64,000 nt of DNA from CAYMSF01 sp964392985 (GTDB lineage Bacteria; Verrucomicrobiota; Lentisphaeria; Victivallales; Victivallaceae), in the NCBI GenBank assembly GCA_964392985.1, contig CAYMSF010000007.1:25481-89480 (forward strand), written 5' to 3'. A model generated the notes under the pieces. It was not told where the DNA came from, did not search any database, and saw only the letters and a program-made list of their open reading frames with translations. The stretch's first letter is position 1, and each line of letters begins with the position of its first letter. The position numbers and the translations under genes were made by a program. This document shows positions 1 through 8,388 of this stretch, piece by piece.

Positions 1-1
1 C

Positions 2-265
2 GGCAAAGGGATGACCTTTGATGAAATTGAATCCAAAAAGAAGGCGGATACACTGGCTAAAGTTCAAAAAGAAGTTGAGGATCTGACAAGAAAGGCTACA
101 GAAGCTGAAAAAGCCGGGAAAAAAGAGTTGTCTGATGCTTACCGTGATCTGGCTTCAAAAAAGCAATCACTTGTTGCAGCGACAGATTCACAGACAAGAA
201 GCGATTTGAATAAAGCGATTAAAAGTCTTGAAGCTGAGGTTAAAAAGCAGGAAGCTGGAAAGTAA
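2..265 (+). CDS. C-terminal part of a charged coiled-coil protein (5' end outside window)
   Basis: The reading frame is open from base 2 through an internal ATG at 11 to a TAA at 263-265, so this is probably the 3' end of a longer gene and not a complete 84-residue protein. The visible part is almost all Lys, Glu, Ala, Asp and Leu in a heptad-like pattern, so it is predicted to be a long alpha-helical coiled coil with no hydrophobic segment. No family is recognisable from composition alone. A strong intrinsic terminator follows 21 bases after the stop, so this is the last gene of its transcript. The function is unknown. Confidence 0.6.
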   Translation, partial: GKGMTFDEIESKKKADTLAKVQKEVEDLTRKATEAEKAGKKELSDAYRDLASKKQSLVAATDSQTRSDLNKAIKSLEAEVKKQEAGK

Positions 266-286
266 AAATTACTGTTATGTTATTAT

Positions 287-319
287 ACCCGCACAGATTA
301 CCGTGCGGGTCTTTTTTTG
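287..319 (+). terminator. Intrinsic terminator
   Basis: A perfect 8-bp stem (287-294 with 303-310, ACCCGCAC / GTGCGGGT) with an 8-nt loop is followed by C and seven T. The T-run is on the plus strand only, so it ends the upstream coiled-coil gene and not the convergent symporter gene. Confidence 0.9.
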
Positions 320-615
320 TCGAAATCTTTCCCACGGATATATTTACAGCAAATGCGCTGGAGTTGTAATGCAATAAGTGGTATTTTTATACTTAGGGTA
401 TCGGGGGAGAAATTTTAGAGTTGCCGGTTAGAAACAAAGCCATAGCTTTGTAACGAACCGGCAACGCCGAAAGTGCCACGGGGACACCAGTAGAAATTAC
501 CATTTTTTTGAACCACTCCTGAGCTTGCAACAAAGTCAACGATTCCCTGTAAATCCCATCGCTCATGCTTGAAACACGATTTACAAAATATCACTGAAAT
601 GCGCAGTGGTCCTTA
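320..615. other. Intergenic region with a repeat copy and a two-part hairpin
   Basis: There is no convincing gene here. It holds one copy of a dispersed 32-bp repeat (361-392, annotated separately). It also holds a nested inverted repeat at 420-465: an outer 10-bp stem (GTTGCCGGTT, 420-429, with 456-465) enclosing an inner 7-bp hairpin (ACAAAGC / GCTTTGT, 434-440 with 445-451). No T-run follows, so it is not an ordinary terminator. The rest (466-615) shows nothing I can identify. Confidence 0.6.
361..392 (+). repeat. Dispersed 32-bp repeat, copy 1
   Basis: This copy shares the cores GAGTTGTAA and AATAAGTGGTATTTTTATA with 3276-3309 and, less completely, with 57163-57191. All three copies are on the plus strand and lie in intergenic sequence near gene ends. 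There is no obvious hairpin. The function is unknown. Confidence 0.6.
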
Positions 616-2901
616 TCAATCTTCGGCATCTTTACCCAGTTTAGCCTTATCAACCAGAGAAACATGGCCTTCCACCCAACCATCGTCGAGCGGGTTGTTG
701 ACACGGGCATTCAAGTCTTTATAGAGTCGGCGCATGTCGATAATACCACCGATCATGAACCAGACCGTTGATACTACGCCAACGATAACTCCGATCACAA
801 TAATGGTGATATAGAAGTACATGCTCCACCACGATGCCGGCCACGGCGAAATCCAGTCCCAGATTGCCACAACAACAAATGAGATGATAAATTGAAATAC
901 GATGGAGAACCAGAACACGCTCCAGGCGATGATTTTGTCGCCGGTGGTATATTCGTCGTCAATTCCGACCAGTTTTCCCCAAACGGTCTTCCAGTTCCAT
1001 GGGGTCTTTTCTTCCCGGCTTTCGCCGTCGCTGTATTTGCCGCAATGCAGCATCCGGTCCATATTGAACGGTTTGCGATAAGTTAACATTGAACCGATGA
1101 TATATGCACCAATCCCGAACATCATGGCGAGAAAATAAATTTCATAGGAATTGATCGGGAACTTAACAGGATTCATTTCCCAGACGATGTAAGGCGAACA
1201 CACCAGATTGACGCTCTCAAATAATTTTCCCAGATATTTCAGGTTGCCGGTATCGTACAACCATGGATAAACACGACTGCTCCAGGTCTGCTGCAACACC
1301 AGTCCGGCCAGCGAAGTGCCGGATCCGAAAATCAAGGCGCCAAACGCGCCGGTAGTCGTGCCGAACCGGGTATAAAGCCCGCCGACCATAATCGGACCGG
1401 CCGCCCCCAACCACAACGAACACATGATGGAAACAAACATTGCAATATAGTCCATCTGGGTGAAAAGCAGCGAGAAAATCAGAAAAAAGACACAAACGCC
1501 AATCGACATACCGCGCAACCAGGCCAGATGTTCCGCCGGCTCGAACGGCTTTTTACGGAACGGCATCACCACGTCCTGGACGAGCGTGGCGGAGGCGTTG
1601 AATATCCGCGTGTTGTCAGTGGCCAGTAAAAGCATCACCATCAGCAGAATGAACAGTCCCATGATTCCAATCGGCAATTGTTCGCGCAGCACCATCGGCG
1701 CCATCATCTGGTAATAGAGTGTGCGGAACTGCTGAAACAGCGAGTTGCCATCCGGTGTATTCGATAGGTTTTTATGAACAGTTTCGAGATACTTTGTATC
1801 CGGGTTGTCTGTCCTGGAATATGGTTTGTCGACCCCGATTGTATGTTTTGCGGGGGGAATCTCGGCGATATCCCGCTCGATTTTCGCCCGGACGGTTTTA
1901 TCCGTGATCGTCTCTTCCACCGCCTTGTTGACCAGATTAGTCCGAATCTCTTTGGCTTCACCGGCGAAACGGCTGGATAACATTACGGTTACCATGAACA
2001 GCGCCAGCATTGTCATCATCAGTGCGGAAAAACCATTGCGCCATGCGCCCAACACCCCGGCCATCTTCTGTTCATGGGCGTTGCGTCCGGAATTTGAAGT
2101 GTCGTTGCCGATCCATGCCGCCCGGTTGAGAATAGTTGCCACGATAACAACTACCAGGGAGAATAAGTTGAAGTCACGCAGACTGTTGATGTCCTTCGGG
2201 TTCAGAAAGCTTTCGCCCGGCACCCGGTCAAGCATCACCGGCGCCACGTCCGCAACCCACGAAATTTCGCAGAGGACTACAACGGTAAAAATCACGAAGA
2301 TAGGATAGGACATCAAGCCCTGAAGCGCGTCGGTAACCAGCAGCGATACCCGACCGCCCGGCCAGATTATCAACATGGCCAGGAACAACACGATTACAAT
2401 CACCACAAACATCGTCGACACTTGCCACCCCCAGACGCTAACTGTCAGCGGGAGTCCTAAAATATAGATAAAGAAACGTGCAGTCACTGCAGGACCAATT
2501 GCGTTAGCCATCATTTCCGCCACAGTGCGGATAAACGCGGCGATGATTCGCAACGTCCGGTTATAACGGATTTCGAGAAATTGTCCCATGGAAAGACACT
2601 TGGTCTGGCGGAAACGGTAGAGGCAATATCCAGTCAGCGCCATAAAAATACCAAGCGGAATAGTGATTTTTCCCCAAAAACCCAGAGCCAGACCGGCCTG
2701 GTATTCGCTTTCGCAGAGCGCGATCAGTGTTATCACAGCCAGACCGGCCTGCAAATCGCCGACGCTGATTACATAGCGTCCGGCTACGCGTCCCGCCGCC
2801 AGAAAGTCAACGATTCCGCGGATGTATTTCCGGGAATGAATGGCCATTCCGACAATGATCGCCAGCGGAATAAGCGTGATACACCAATCAATCCAATGCA
2901 T
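616..2901 (-). CDS. Sodium:solute symporter family (SSS) transporter
   Basis: This 761-residue, very hydrophobic protein has about 13 or more membrane spans and fits the SSS family, which couples uptake of sugars, amino acids or organic acids to the sodium gradient in the inner membrane. The N-terminal third (an AAGR motif near residue 36, Gly/Ala-rich helices) is typical of the fold. An unusual hydrophilic, highly charged insert lies at about residues 311-398 between two spans, and the C-terminal part is longer than in minimal family members (about 500 residues). A ribosome site (AAGGACGG at about 2909-2916) precedes the ATG. It is monocistronic. The substrate cannot be told from sequence. 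Confidence 0.85.
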   Translation of the reverse strand: MHWIDWCITLIPLAIIVGMAIHSRKYIRGIVDFLAAGRVAGRYVISVGDLQAGLAVITLIALCESEYQAGLALGFWGKITIPLGIFMALTGYCLYRFRQTKCLSMGQFLEIRYNRTLRIIAAFIRTVAEMMANAIGPAVTARFFIYILGLPLTVSVWGWQVSTMFVVIVIVLFLAMLIIWPGGRVSLLVTDALQGLMSYPIFVIFTVVVLCEISWVADVAPVMLDRVPGESFLNPKDINSLRDFNLFSLVVVIVATILNRAAWIGNDTSNSGRNAHEQKMAGVLGAWRNGFSALMMTMLALFMVTVMLSSRFAGEAKEIRTNLVNKAVEETITDKTVRAKIERDIAEIPPAKHTIGVDKPYSRTDNPDTKYLETVHKNLSNTPDGNSLFQQFRTLYYQMMAPMVLREQLPIGIMGLFILLMVMLLLATDNTRIFNASATLVQDVVMPFRKKPFEPAEHLAWLRGMSIGVCVFFLIFSLLFTQMDYIAMFVSIMCSLWLGAAGPIMVGGLYTRFGTTTGAFGALIFGSGTSLAGLVLQQTWSSRVYPWLYDTGNLKYLGKLFESVNLVCSPYIVWEMNPVKFPINSYEIYFLAMMFGIGAYIIGSMLTYRKPFNMDRMLHCGKYSDGESREEKTPWNWKTVWGKLVGIDDEYTTGDKIIAWSVFWFSIVFQFIISFVVVAIWDWISPWPASWWSMYFYITIIVIGVIVGVVSTVWFMIGGIIDMRRLYKDLNARVNNPLDDGWVEGHVSLVDKAKLGKDAED

Positions 2902-3347
2902 AGAAGCCGTCCTTTTTTAGTAATTTATATGAACTATTCTAATAAATACAGAATACAGTTATTAATCACAAACATCCTGCGTATAACTTTTAAATATGGG
3001 CAATACTTGTCGAGCTTTAAAATTTTACGGATAACATAACTTACATTTTGCACCCGGCATTGAATAGATTCCGGAGCAAAGGTTCAATTTAAAAAAATCG
3101 CCATTGGAATCAATTTTTCGTTACTTTATGTATCATGTACATAAGGAATTGTCAGGTTAGTAATTCACTAACCCTTTACAATAATCATATTATAATTCTA
3201 ATCAAGATTTTGAACCAGTTTTTAACGACTTTTTATGCGTTTTTTTCACTTACTCAAGACATATAATACAAAGCGAGGAGTGGTAAAGAAATAAGTGGTA
3301 TTTTTATAAAGGTGGAAACTCCGGCAAACCGCTTCAAAATGGTGAAG
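2902..3347. other. AT-rich intergenic region upstream of the symporter
   Basis: This gap lies between the end of the secretion locus and the symporter, both on the minus strand. It is strongly AT-rich and must hold the symporter promoter, but I cannot assign -35/-10 boxes with confidence. It contains a perfect palindrome at 3126-3144 (TTATGTA, 5-nt centre, TACATAA), which could be an operator, and one copy of the dispersed 32-bp repeat at 3276-3309. No ORF on either strand looks like a gene. Confidence 0.5.
3276..3309 (+). repeat. Dispersed 32-bp repeat, copy 2
   Basis: It shares AATAAGTGGTATTTTTATA exactly with copy 1 and GGTAAAGAAATAA closely with copy 3. It lies about 40 bases downstream (in minus-strand terms) of the last gene of the secretion locus. 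Confidence 0.6.
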
Positions 3348-4055
3348 TTATTTGAAATCCACGCCGGAATTGGCGGCGGATTTTTCCTGGGCGGTATCTT
3401 TGCCGCTGCTGAGCTGGTTGTCAATTTTACCGGCGACAATTTTAATACTGCCGGCGGAGATTCCGCTATTCACCGTAGAGTTATTAGTGGCGGTAGCGGT
3501 GCTGCCGCTGTTGGTATTTACCATTTTGGCATTCTTCATATTAGCTTTTTCGGCATCAACACCGGAATTGATGGAAGAGTTGTTTCTGGCAGTATTGGTA
3601 ATATTGGAATTAATGTTACTGATCTCGGATTTATTGATGGTGGCGTTTTTGATATTGATACCGGAGTTGATCGTGGAATTATTCGTTGCGGTATTAACAA
3701 CTTTAGTATTAATATTTTGAATTTTCGAATGAGAAATATCGGCGCCGCCGGCTTGAATCCCTGAGTTTATTTTGGAATTTTTTACCGCGTTATTGAGAAC
3801 ATTATCCGCCAGATTGATTAATACTGACATTTTTACATTTTGATTGGCGGCATCAGTTTTCTTTTCCTCATTACTGCCGGCTTTGGTTTCAGGAATGTTT
3901 TGTTTGTCCGGTACGGGCTGAGTGGGGGGTGCCGGTTTTTCTTGCTCTTTTGCCGGAGATTTCTTCATGTTCAAATTGGAATTCTCCGCTTTGGGCAGAG
4001 AGAACACTGCACCGGGAAGCGCGACGACAATCAATAATATGAATATTTTTTTCAT
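3348..4055 (-). CDS. Secreted 33-residue-repeat protein (short; fibre-subunit candidate D)
   Basis: This 235-residue protein has a signal peptide (hydrophobic residues 4-19, cleavage probably before LPKA). A Pro/Lys/Glu-rich linker follows (about residues 24-75), then four tandem repeats of 33 residues and a terminal half repeat ending in NSGVDFK. Each repeat begins NS-x-I-NSGI and splits into three 11-residue segments with hydrophobic residues at regular spacing, as expected of a beta-solenoid. It is the shortest of four paralogues in the locus and the only one with a linker, so it could be a capping or cell-anchoring subunit (inference). Its ATG overlaps the stop of the upstream gene by 4 bases (ATGA), which implies translational coupling. 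Confidence 0.75.
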   Translation of the reverse strand: MKKIFILLIVVALPGAVFSLPKAENSNLNMKKSPAKEQEKPAPPTQPVPDKQNIPETKAGSNEEKKTDAANQNVKMSVLINLADNVLNNAVKNSKINSGIQAGGADISHSKIQNINTKVVNTATNNSTINSGINIKNATINKSEISNINSNITNTARNNSSINSGVDAEKANMKNAKMVNTNSGSTATATNNSTVNSGISAGSIKIVAGKIDNQLSSGKDTAQEKSAANSGVDFK

Positions 4056-4822
4056 TTGGATGGGTTCTCACCGTTGGTAAATCGTTCTGCCGCCTCCTGC
4101 CAACTGGCAAAATATTCCTCTTTTGCAAAGGGCTGCCACTGGTCAACTTTCCAGCCTTTACCGGGATACTGGTATATCTTAGTGATGCGGCTGTTGAACT
4201 CAATTTCAACGTAAAGCTGGTCCAGTTCGCCATTTTTCGGACCGGCAACGAACTTATAGGTAAGATTCTTTTTGTAATTGTCCGGAACGTTTTTATTGGT
4301 ATCCTTTTGACCGGGTTGAGTCGCCGGGACAGCAGGAGAATTGCCCTGAACTTTGCGATAATCGGCAACAGCTAACATGGTCTTGCCATAGTTTGCCCCT
4401 TTGACCGCTTCGTGATCTTTGAGTTCCATGGTGGCGCTGACAAGGAAATCGTGAACATCTTTCAAGCTGACTCCGCTGACGGCGCCATTGGAGGCGCCAT
4501 AAGCCAGTCCGCGTTTCGCCCAGATATAAGCATTCAAATAATCATTATTCTGTACTGCTTGAGTCGTTTCATAAAAACAGGCGAGAGTAACGATTTTTTC
4601 CGCCTTTTCGCGCCACTCTTTGGCACAATGCCCGCCCTTGCGATGACTGAGTTCAATCATCTCCATGGCGGCGATAAATACATCGGCGGAACGCTTCGGA
4701 TTGGCATTATACGCATTGACAATCTGCTTATCCAGGTCTTCAAAGCCATCTTCAGACCACAGGGTTGGATGCCCCGCGCCAAGCAGGAAAATGACCAGAG
4801 ATAATTTATACCAGCGTGACAT
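4052..4822 (-). CDS. Secreted protein of unknown function in the repeat-protein locus
   Basis: This 256-residue protein has an N-terminal signal peptide (hydrophobic residues 7-22). I do not recognise a family. Residues about 25-145 look all-helical, possibly TPR- or Sel1-like (regular Ala/Leu/Tyr spacing, with AYIWAKRGLAYG near the middle). A short Pro/Gln linker follows, then a C-terminal segment of alternating hydrophobic residues (about 190-240) that is probably a small beta domain. A strong ribosome site (AGGAGG, 4833-4838) sets the ATG at 4822. It is translationally coupled to the downstream repeat protein. A role as a periplasmic accessory for export or assembly is inferred only from position. 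Confidence 0.65.
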   Translation of the reverse strand: MSRWYKLSLVIFLLGAGHPTLWSEDGFEDLDKQIVNAYNANPKRSADVFIAAMEMIELSHRKGGHCAKEWREKAEKIVTLACFYETTQAVQNNDYLNAYIWAKRGLAYGASNGAVSGVSLKDVHDFLVSATMELKDHEAVKGANYGKTMLAVADYRKVQGNSPAVPATQPGQKDTNKNVPDNYKKNLTYKFVAGPKNGELDQLYVEIEFNSRITKIYQYPGKGWKVDQWQPFAKEEYFASWQEAAERFTNGENPSK

Positions 4823-4857
4823 GCGATATGAGCCTCCTGCGGATGAAGCGGGGTAAC

Positions 4858-5694
4858 TCAGGGCATTACCTCGACTTTGCCTTCATTGGAAGGAATCTTC
4901 AACTTATCCACTTTGGTTTCGGGTGAACTGTTACTGCTGTCAGCATCAGCGAACCCCTGTGAGGCCTGACCTTCGGCTTCGATTTCATCCTTATCATAGT
5001 CGATAATTTTCTGTCCAAGCAGTTCAGCAAGGCGTTTCAGATTCAGTTTCAATTTAACGGTGGCGATAGCGTCATTGCCTTTGCCGTCCCAGGCAAATCC
5101 GACGTATTCCGCGCCCATAATCGCGCCGACCACCTGTGCTTTTACCCTATCGGAGGAAAGCGCGAAATTTTTAACTTTGGTGTTACTTTCAAGAGTAAAA
5201 CCGCCGATTTGCTTATAAAGGTTCTTATAGGCTTCAATTTCCGCGGCACGCAATGCCGCCAGTTTGCCGGCATTTTCCGGAGTTGAAGTAGCGAACGCGA
5301 CGCGGCGTATTTCCAGATTAGGATATTTGTCCAGATTGAACTTATCTTTATCCACCAGTTCCGCGATGCGGCTCAGTTTGAGGATAGCGGTAACCTGAGC
5401 GATATCAGTTTTCGGATCATACTTCTCGGTAAAATCAATACCGCGGATACTGCGTTCACCGGTTTTTGTTTCGGTGGTACCCAGGAAATTGCCTTCGCTC
5501 ATATTGGCAACTTCTTCGATAAAGCGGATTTTTACTCCGTAAACCGTTTCAACAATATTCCGTTGGGCGAGAATTCTGGCGCAATTGATTGAATTTAATT
5601 TTTTCTGCGGCGCTGAAAGCGCTTTAGCCTCAGATTCGGCGTAAACCATGCCGCCTATCGCCAGCAATCCGATAACAAGATACGATTTAAACAT
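4858..5694 (-). CDS. Secreted protein with duplicated LPP20/FlgT-like domain
   Basis: This 278-residue protein has a signal peptide (cleavage probably after residue 19). The mature part contains two related halves. Residues about 36-66 and 147-177 each carry the pattern A-x(2)-A-x(3)-Y/V-K-x-L followed by a beta strand, and each is followed by a similar LSRIAELVDK / LKRLAELLGQ segment (about 107-116 and 218-228). This arrangement resembles the LPP20 / FlgT N-terminal fold of envelope proteins that pack against outer-membrane structures. The C-terminal 45 residues are acidic and disordered. The ribosome site CTGGAG precedes the ATG. Known relatives are periplasmic or outer-membrane associated; a role at the CsgG-like pore is inference. 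Confidence 0.6.
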   Translation of the reverse strand: MFKSYLVIGLLAIGGMVYAESEAKALSAPQKKLNSINCARILAQRNIVETVYGVKIRFIEEVANMSEGNFLGTTETKTGERSIRGIDFTEKYDPKTDIAQVTAILKLSRIAELVDKDKFNLDKYPNLEIRRVAFATSTPENAGKLAALRAAEIEAYKNLYKQIGGFTLESNTKVKNFALSSDRVKAQVVGAIMGAEYVGFAWDGKGNDAIATVKLKLNLKRLAELLGQKIIDYDKDEIEAEGQASQGFADADSSNSSPETKVDKLKIPSNEGKVEVMP

Positions 5695-5708
5695 AACATT
5701 CTCCAGTT

Positions 5709-6098
5709 TTATTTTTTATTTGCTTCTGAATTATCTGCTGGTGGCGGCAGAACATATTCCAAATCCAGTTTAAACTCTTTTTTACTGCCCTGGGTGACAC
5801 TGCCTTTGATAACGATAATCTTTTCATCACTCTTTTCTGCGGTAAATTCCGGCTGTTTCAGTGAAACCTGTTCAATTTTCACTTTGAACTTATCGTCGCC
5901 TTGAGGCACGAGCTTTGCCTTGACAAAAATGGTCTGATTGTCGTATTTAGCTAGGTCACCGAGTGTCTCAAGGACTTGACGGTTTATTTCCTTCAGCTTC
6001 TCGGCTTCCGCTTTCATCAACCGTTCCTGAGCAGGCGTTTCGGCGGCGACAATAAACGCCGCCGTCAACGCCAGCAGAAAAATACCGAATCTGAACAT
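5709..6098 (-). CDS. Small secreted protein, possible periplasmic accessory
   Basis: This 129-residue protein has a signal peptide (residues 1-18, ending VAA-E). A charged helix follows (about 22-55), then alternating hydrophobic strands (about 56-118) and a Pro/Asn tail. The size matches CsgE or CsgF (about 130 residues), the accessory factors of curli secretion, but I see no residue pattern that identifies it as either. It starts 2 bases after the stop of the upstream repeat protein, with a GGGGA ribosome site inside that gene, so the two are co-translated. The function is unknown. Confidence 0.6.
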   Translation of the reverse strand: MFRFGIFLLALTAAFIVAAETPAQERLMKAEAEKLKEINRQVLETLGDLAKYDNQTIFVKAKLVPQGDDKFKVKIEQVSLKQPEFTAEKSDEKIIVIKGSVTQGSKKEFKLDLEYVLPPPADNSEANKK

Positions 6099-6100
6099 AC

Positions 6101-7195
6101 TTATTCCCCTATGTCGATACCGGCATTGGCAGTAGAGTTATTGGTAGCGGTATTTTTCACGTTACTCAAAGTATTGGTGATTGTAGAATTCTTAACGTCC
6201 GCCTTATCCATATTGATACCGGAATTGACTTTGGAATTATTTTCAGCAACATTATGTACTTGATCGCCGATATTAATAATTTTCTTGTTATTGGTCAAAG
6301 TAGCATCGTTGGCGGAGATACCGGCATTAATATGACTGTTATTCACTGCCCGGTTAGTGGAGTTGGTCAATTCATTCTTGATGGTTTGCTTGCCGATTAT
6401 CTGGGCGTTGTTGGCATTAATACCGGTATTGATCGTTGATTTTTCTATGGCAGTATTTTCCACATTTTCGTTCAAATTTTCCAGTTTGGCTTCTTTTACC
6501 GTTGCACCCTTCAGATTGATACCGGAATTGATTGTGCTGCCTTTTTCCGCCCAATTAAATACTTTGGTATTTCTGTTATCAATCGTGGCATTTTCAATCA
6601 TTACAGCCTTAGAAGCATCAATTCCGGAATTAACGTGACTTTGATCTATGGCCATGTTACCCCCTCTTTCGTTAACATTGGTCAACTTACTGTTTTTTAC
6701 GGTAGCGTTGTCCAGCATGATACCGGAATTGATCGTTGACCCCTTAACGGCAGTATTAACCATACCGGAATTGCGATTATTAATGACTGACCTGTCAGTT
6801 ATTTTCGCGTCATTGGCGGACACACCGGAATTAACTTTGCTGTCGTCTGCCGCAGTATTGAATACTTTTTCATTGCGATTGGTAATTGTAGCATTATTAA
6901 TTTCGGCACGATTAGCCTCAATCCCGCTGTTCGACTTGGAATTATTTGTTGCGGTATTTTCAACCCCGATATTCTCATTAGTAAGGGTGGAATTAGTTAT
7001 GGTGGCGCCTTTAGCCTGAATACCGGAATTGACATGCGAACCGTTATCCGCCTTGTTGATAACTCCCGTATTAGTGTTACTTAGAGTTGAATTGGTAACT
7101 TTGGTCTGTTTGCCGCCACTGGAAGGCGGTGGCAATGCGACTGCGATAGAGATTCCTGCGATTAAGAGCCCGAGCGTTGCGAGTGTTTTGTACAT
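6101..7195 (-). CDS. Secreted 33-residue-repeat protein (fibre-subunit candidate C)
   Basis: This 364-residue protein has a signal peptide (residues 1-20, mature end at ALPPP). A half repeat is followed by nine full repeats of 33-34 residues and a final half repeat ending NAGIDIGE. The consensus is (N/G)S-x-(I/V)-NSGI-x(4)-A-x-I-x-N-(S/A)-x-I-x-N-x-N-x(4)-N-x-A. It is Asn/Ser/Thr/Gly-rich with no Cys and no other domain, as for functional-amyloid or beta-solenoid fibre subunits. It has the same repeat number and ends as the next gene (7214-8299), so the two are a recent duplicate pair. A strong AAGGAGG ribosome site precedes the ATG, in line with high expression. Confidence 0.8.
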   Translation of the reverse strand: MYKTLATLGLLIAGISIAVALPPPSSGGKQTKVTNSTLSNTNTGVINKADNGSHVNSGIQAKGATITNSTLTNENIGVENTATNNSKSNSGIEANRAEINNATITNRNEKVFNTAADDSKVNSGVSANDAKITDRSVINNRNSGMVNTAVKGSTINSGIMLDNATVKNSKLTNVNERGGNMAIDQSHVNSGIDASKAVMIENATIDNRNTKVFNWAEKGSTINSGINLKGATVKEAKLENLNENVENTAIEKSTINTGINANNAQIIGKQTIKNELTNSTNRAVNNSHINAGISANDATLTNNKKIINIGDQVHNVAENNSKVNSGINMDKADVKNSTITNTLSNVKNTATNNSTANAGIDIGE

Positions 7196-7213
7196 GACGT
7201 CCTCCTTTTGTTG

Positions 7214-8299
7214 TTATTTACCGAAATCTATACCTGAACTGGCGGCGGATCCGCCAGAGGCATTATTTTTGGTTTTGTCTTGAATATTTGAGATGGTGGA
7301 GTCGCTGACCCTGGCGCCATCAAGTTTAATGCCGGAATTGATTTTTGAACCTTCTTTAGCGATATTTTCGCCGTTGTATTCCATATTGAGAATCTTTTTG
7401 TTATTCGTCAATTCTGCATTCTGGGCGGAAATGCCGGCGTTGATCTGACTGCCGCCGGAGGCTTCATTTTTGGCATTTCTGATTTCATTCTTAATTAACC
7501 TGTTATTGACTACTTTACGACTGCCGTCAAGATTGATACCGGAATTTATAATCGACCCCTTACCATCGGCGGTATTATTGACATTATCGTTGACATTAAT
7601 CAGCTTGCTGTCCTTGATAACAGTTCCCTGGGCGGAAATACCGGAATTTATCGTACCACCGCTGGTTGCCTTGTTCGTCACTTTATTATTGTCGTTAATG
7701 ATTTCGGCGTTGGTAAGTATAGAACCTTTGGCATTGACACCGGAATTAATGGTACCGCTGTTAGTGGCTTCATTGGTACCGTCAATATTAGTATTAGTTA
7801 TTTTTGATTTTTGAATAGTAGCACCGTCAACAATGACACCGGAGTTGATTTTAGAATCCTTCATGGCAGTATTGGTCATGTTGGTATTAGTATTGGTAAT
7901 TTCACTCTTACTGGTGATGGTAGCTCCATTAGCCGAAACACCGGCATTGACTTGACTGTTGTCAGTTGCGATGTTAGTTGTTTTGGTAACGGTATTATTA
8001 ATCTTGGCATCAGTTATTGTCGCACTGTTCGCCTGAATACCGGAATTCACAATAGAATTTTTCTCCGCGGTATTGTTGGTATTAAAATTATTGTTAGAAA
8101 TCTGTGAATTTTTAATGGTTACCCCTTCGGCCTGAATACCGGAATTGGATTTGGATTTCTCCCGTGCGGTATTTGAACCGTCGCGATTGACGTTAGTAAC
8201 TTCAGAATTTTGCACATCTGAGGTGCCACCTGCGGGAAGAGCCTGAGCCACGGTAAATCCGAACAGGGCAAACAGTAACATCATCAATAATTTACCCAT
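7214..8299 (-). CDS. Secreted 33-residue-repeat protein (fibre-subunit candidate B)
   Basis: This 361-residue protein has a signal peptide (residues 1-20, cleavage before LPAGG). It has a short N-terminal segment, nine full repeats of 33-35 residues and a half repeat ending SSGIDFGK. I chose the ATG at 8299 over the longer frame starting at 8359: the strong ribosome site AGGAGGG lies just upstream of 8299, the signal peptide begins there, and the extra 20 residues would overlap the promoter region. It is a paralogue of 6101-7195 with matching repeat phasing. It is the first gene after an internal promoter, so this gene and the next could be transcribed more than the upstream secretion genes, as expected for a major subunit (inference). 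Confidence 0.8.
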   Translation of the reverse strand: MGKLLMMLLFALFGFTVAQALPAGGTSDVQNSEVTNVNRDGSNTAREKSKSNSGIQAEGVTIKNSQISNNNFNTNNTAEKNSIVNSGIQANSATITDAKINNTVTKTTNIATDNSQVNAGVSANGATITSKSEITNTNTNMTNTAMKDSKINSGVIVDGATIQKSKITNTNIDGTNEATNSGTINSGVNAKGSILTNAEIINDNNKVTNKATSGGTINSGISAQGTVIKDSKLINVNDNVNNTADGKGSIINSGINLDGSRKVVNNRLIKNEIRNAKNEASGGSQINAGISAQNAELTNNKKILNMEYNGENIAKEGSKINSGIKLDGARVSDSTISNIQDKTKNNASGGSAASSGIDFGK

Positions 8300-8347
8300 T
8301 TTAGTCCCTCCTGTTTTGAGACACCATAAATGTATCTCCGATATAGT

Positions 8348-8375
8348 ATTATAAACCAAAACAACAAAAAGACAA
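8348..8375 (-). promoter_or_regulatory. Predicted internal promoter of the repeat-protein genes
   Basis: On the minus strand there is TTGTCT (8370-8375), a 16-bp spacer, and TATAAT (8348-8353). The ATG at 8299 lies about 40 bases beyond the expected start site. It sits in the 89-bp gap between the 682-residue gene and repeat protein B, the only sizeable gap in the locus. Confidence 0.6.
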
Positions 8376-8388
8376 ATATTTAAAATAG

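Noticed and set aside
3352..8107. Many plus-strand ORFs opposite the repeat proteins
   Set aside because: They are antisense shadows. The minus-strand frames have signal peptides, ribosome sites and regular protein repeats; the plus-strand translations are low-complexity Leu/Ile/Val runs.
3348..8299. CRISPR-like regular DNA repeats of about 99 bp
   Set aside because: The period equals 33 codons and reflects protein repeats in open frames. The DNA copies are degenerate and there are no unique spacers or cas genes.
8299..8359. Longer start for repeat protein B
   Set aside because: The extra 20 residues precede a complete signal peptide and overlap a predicted promoter; the strong AGGAGGG site belongs to the ATG at 8299.
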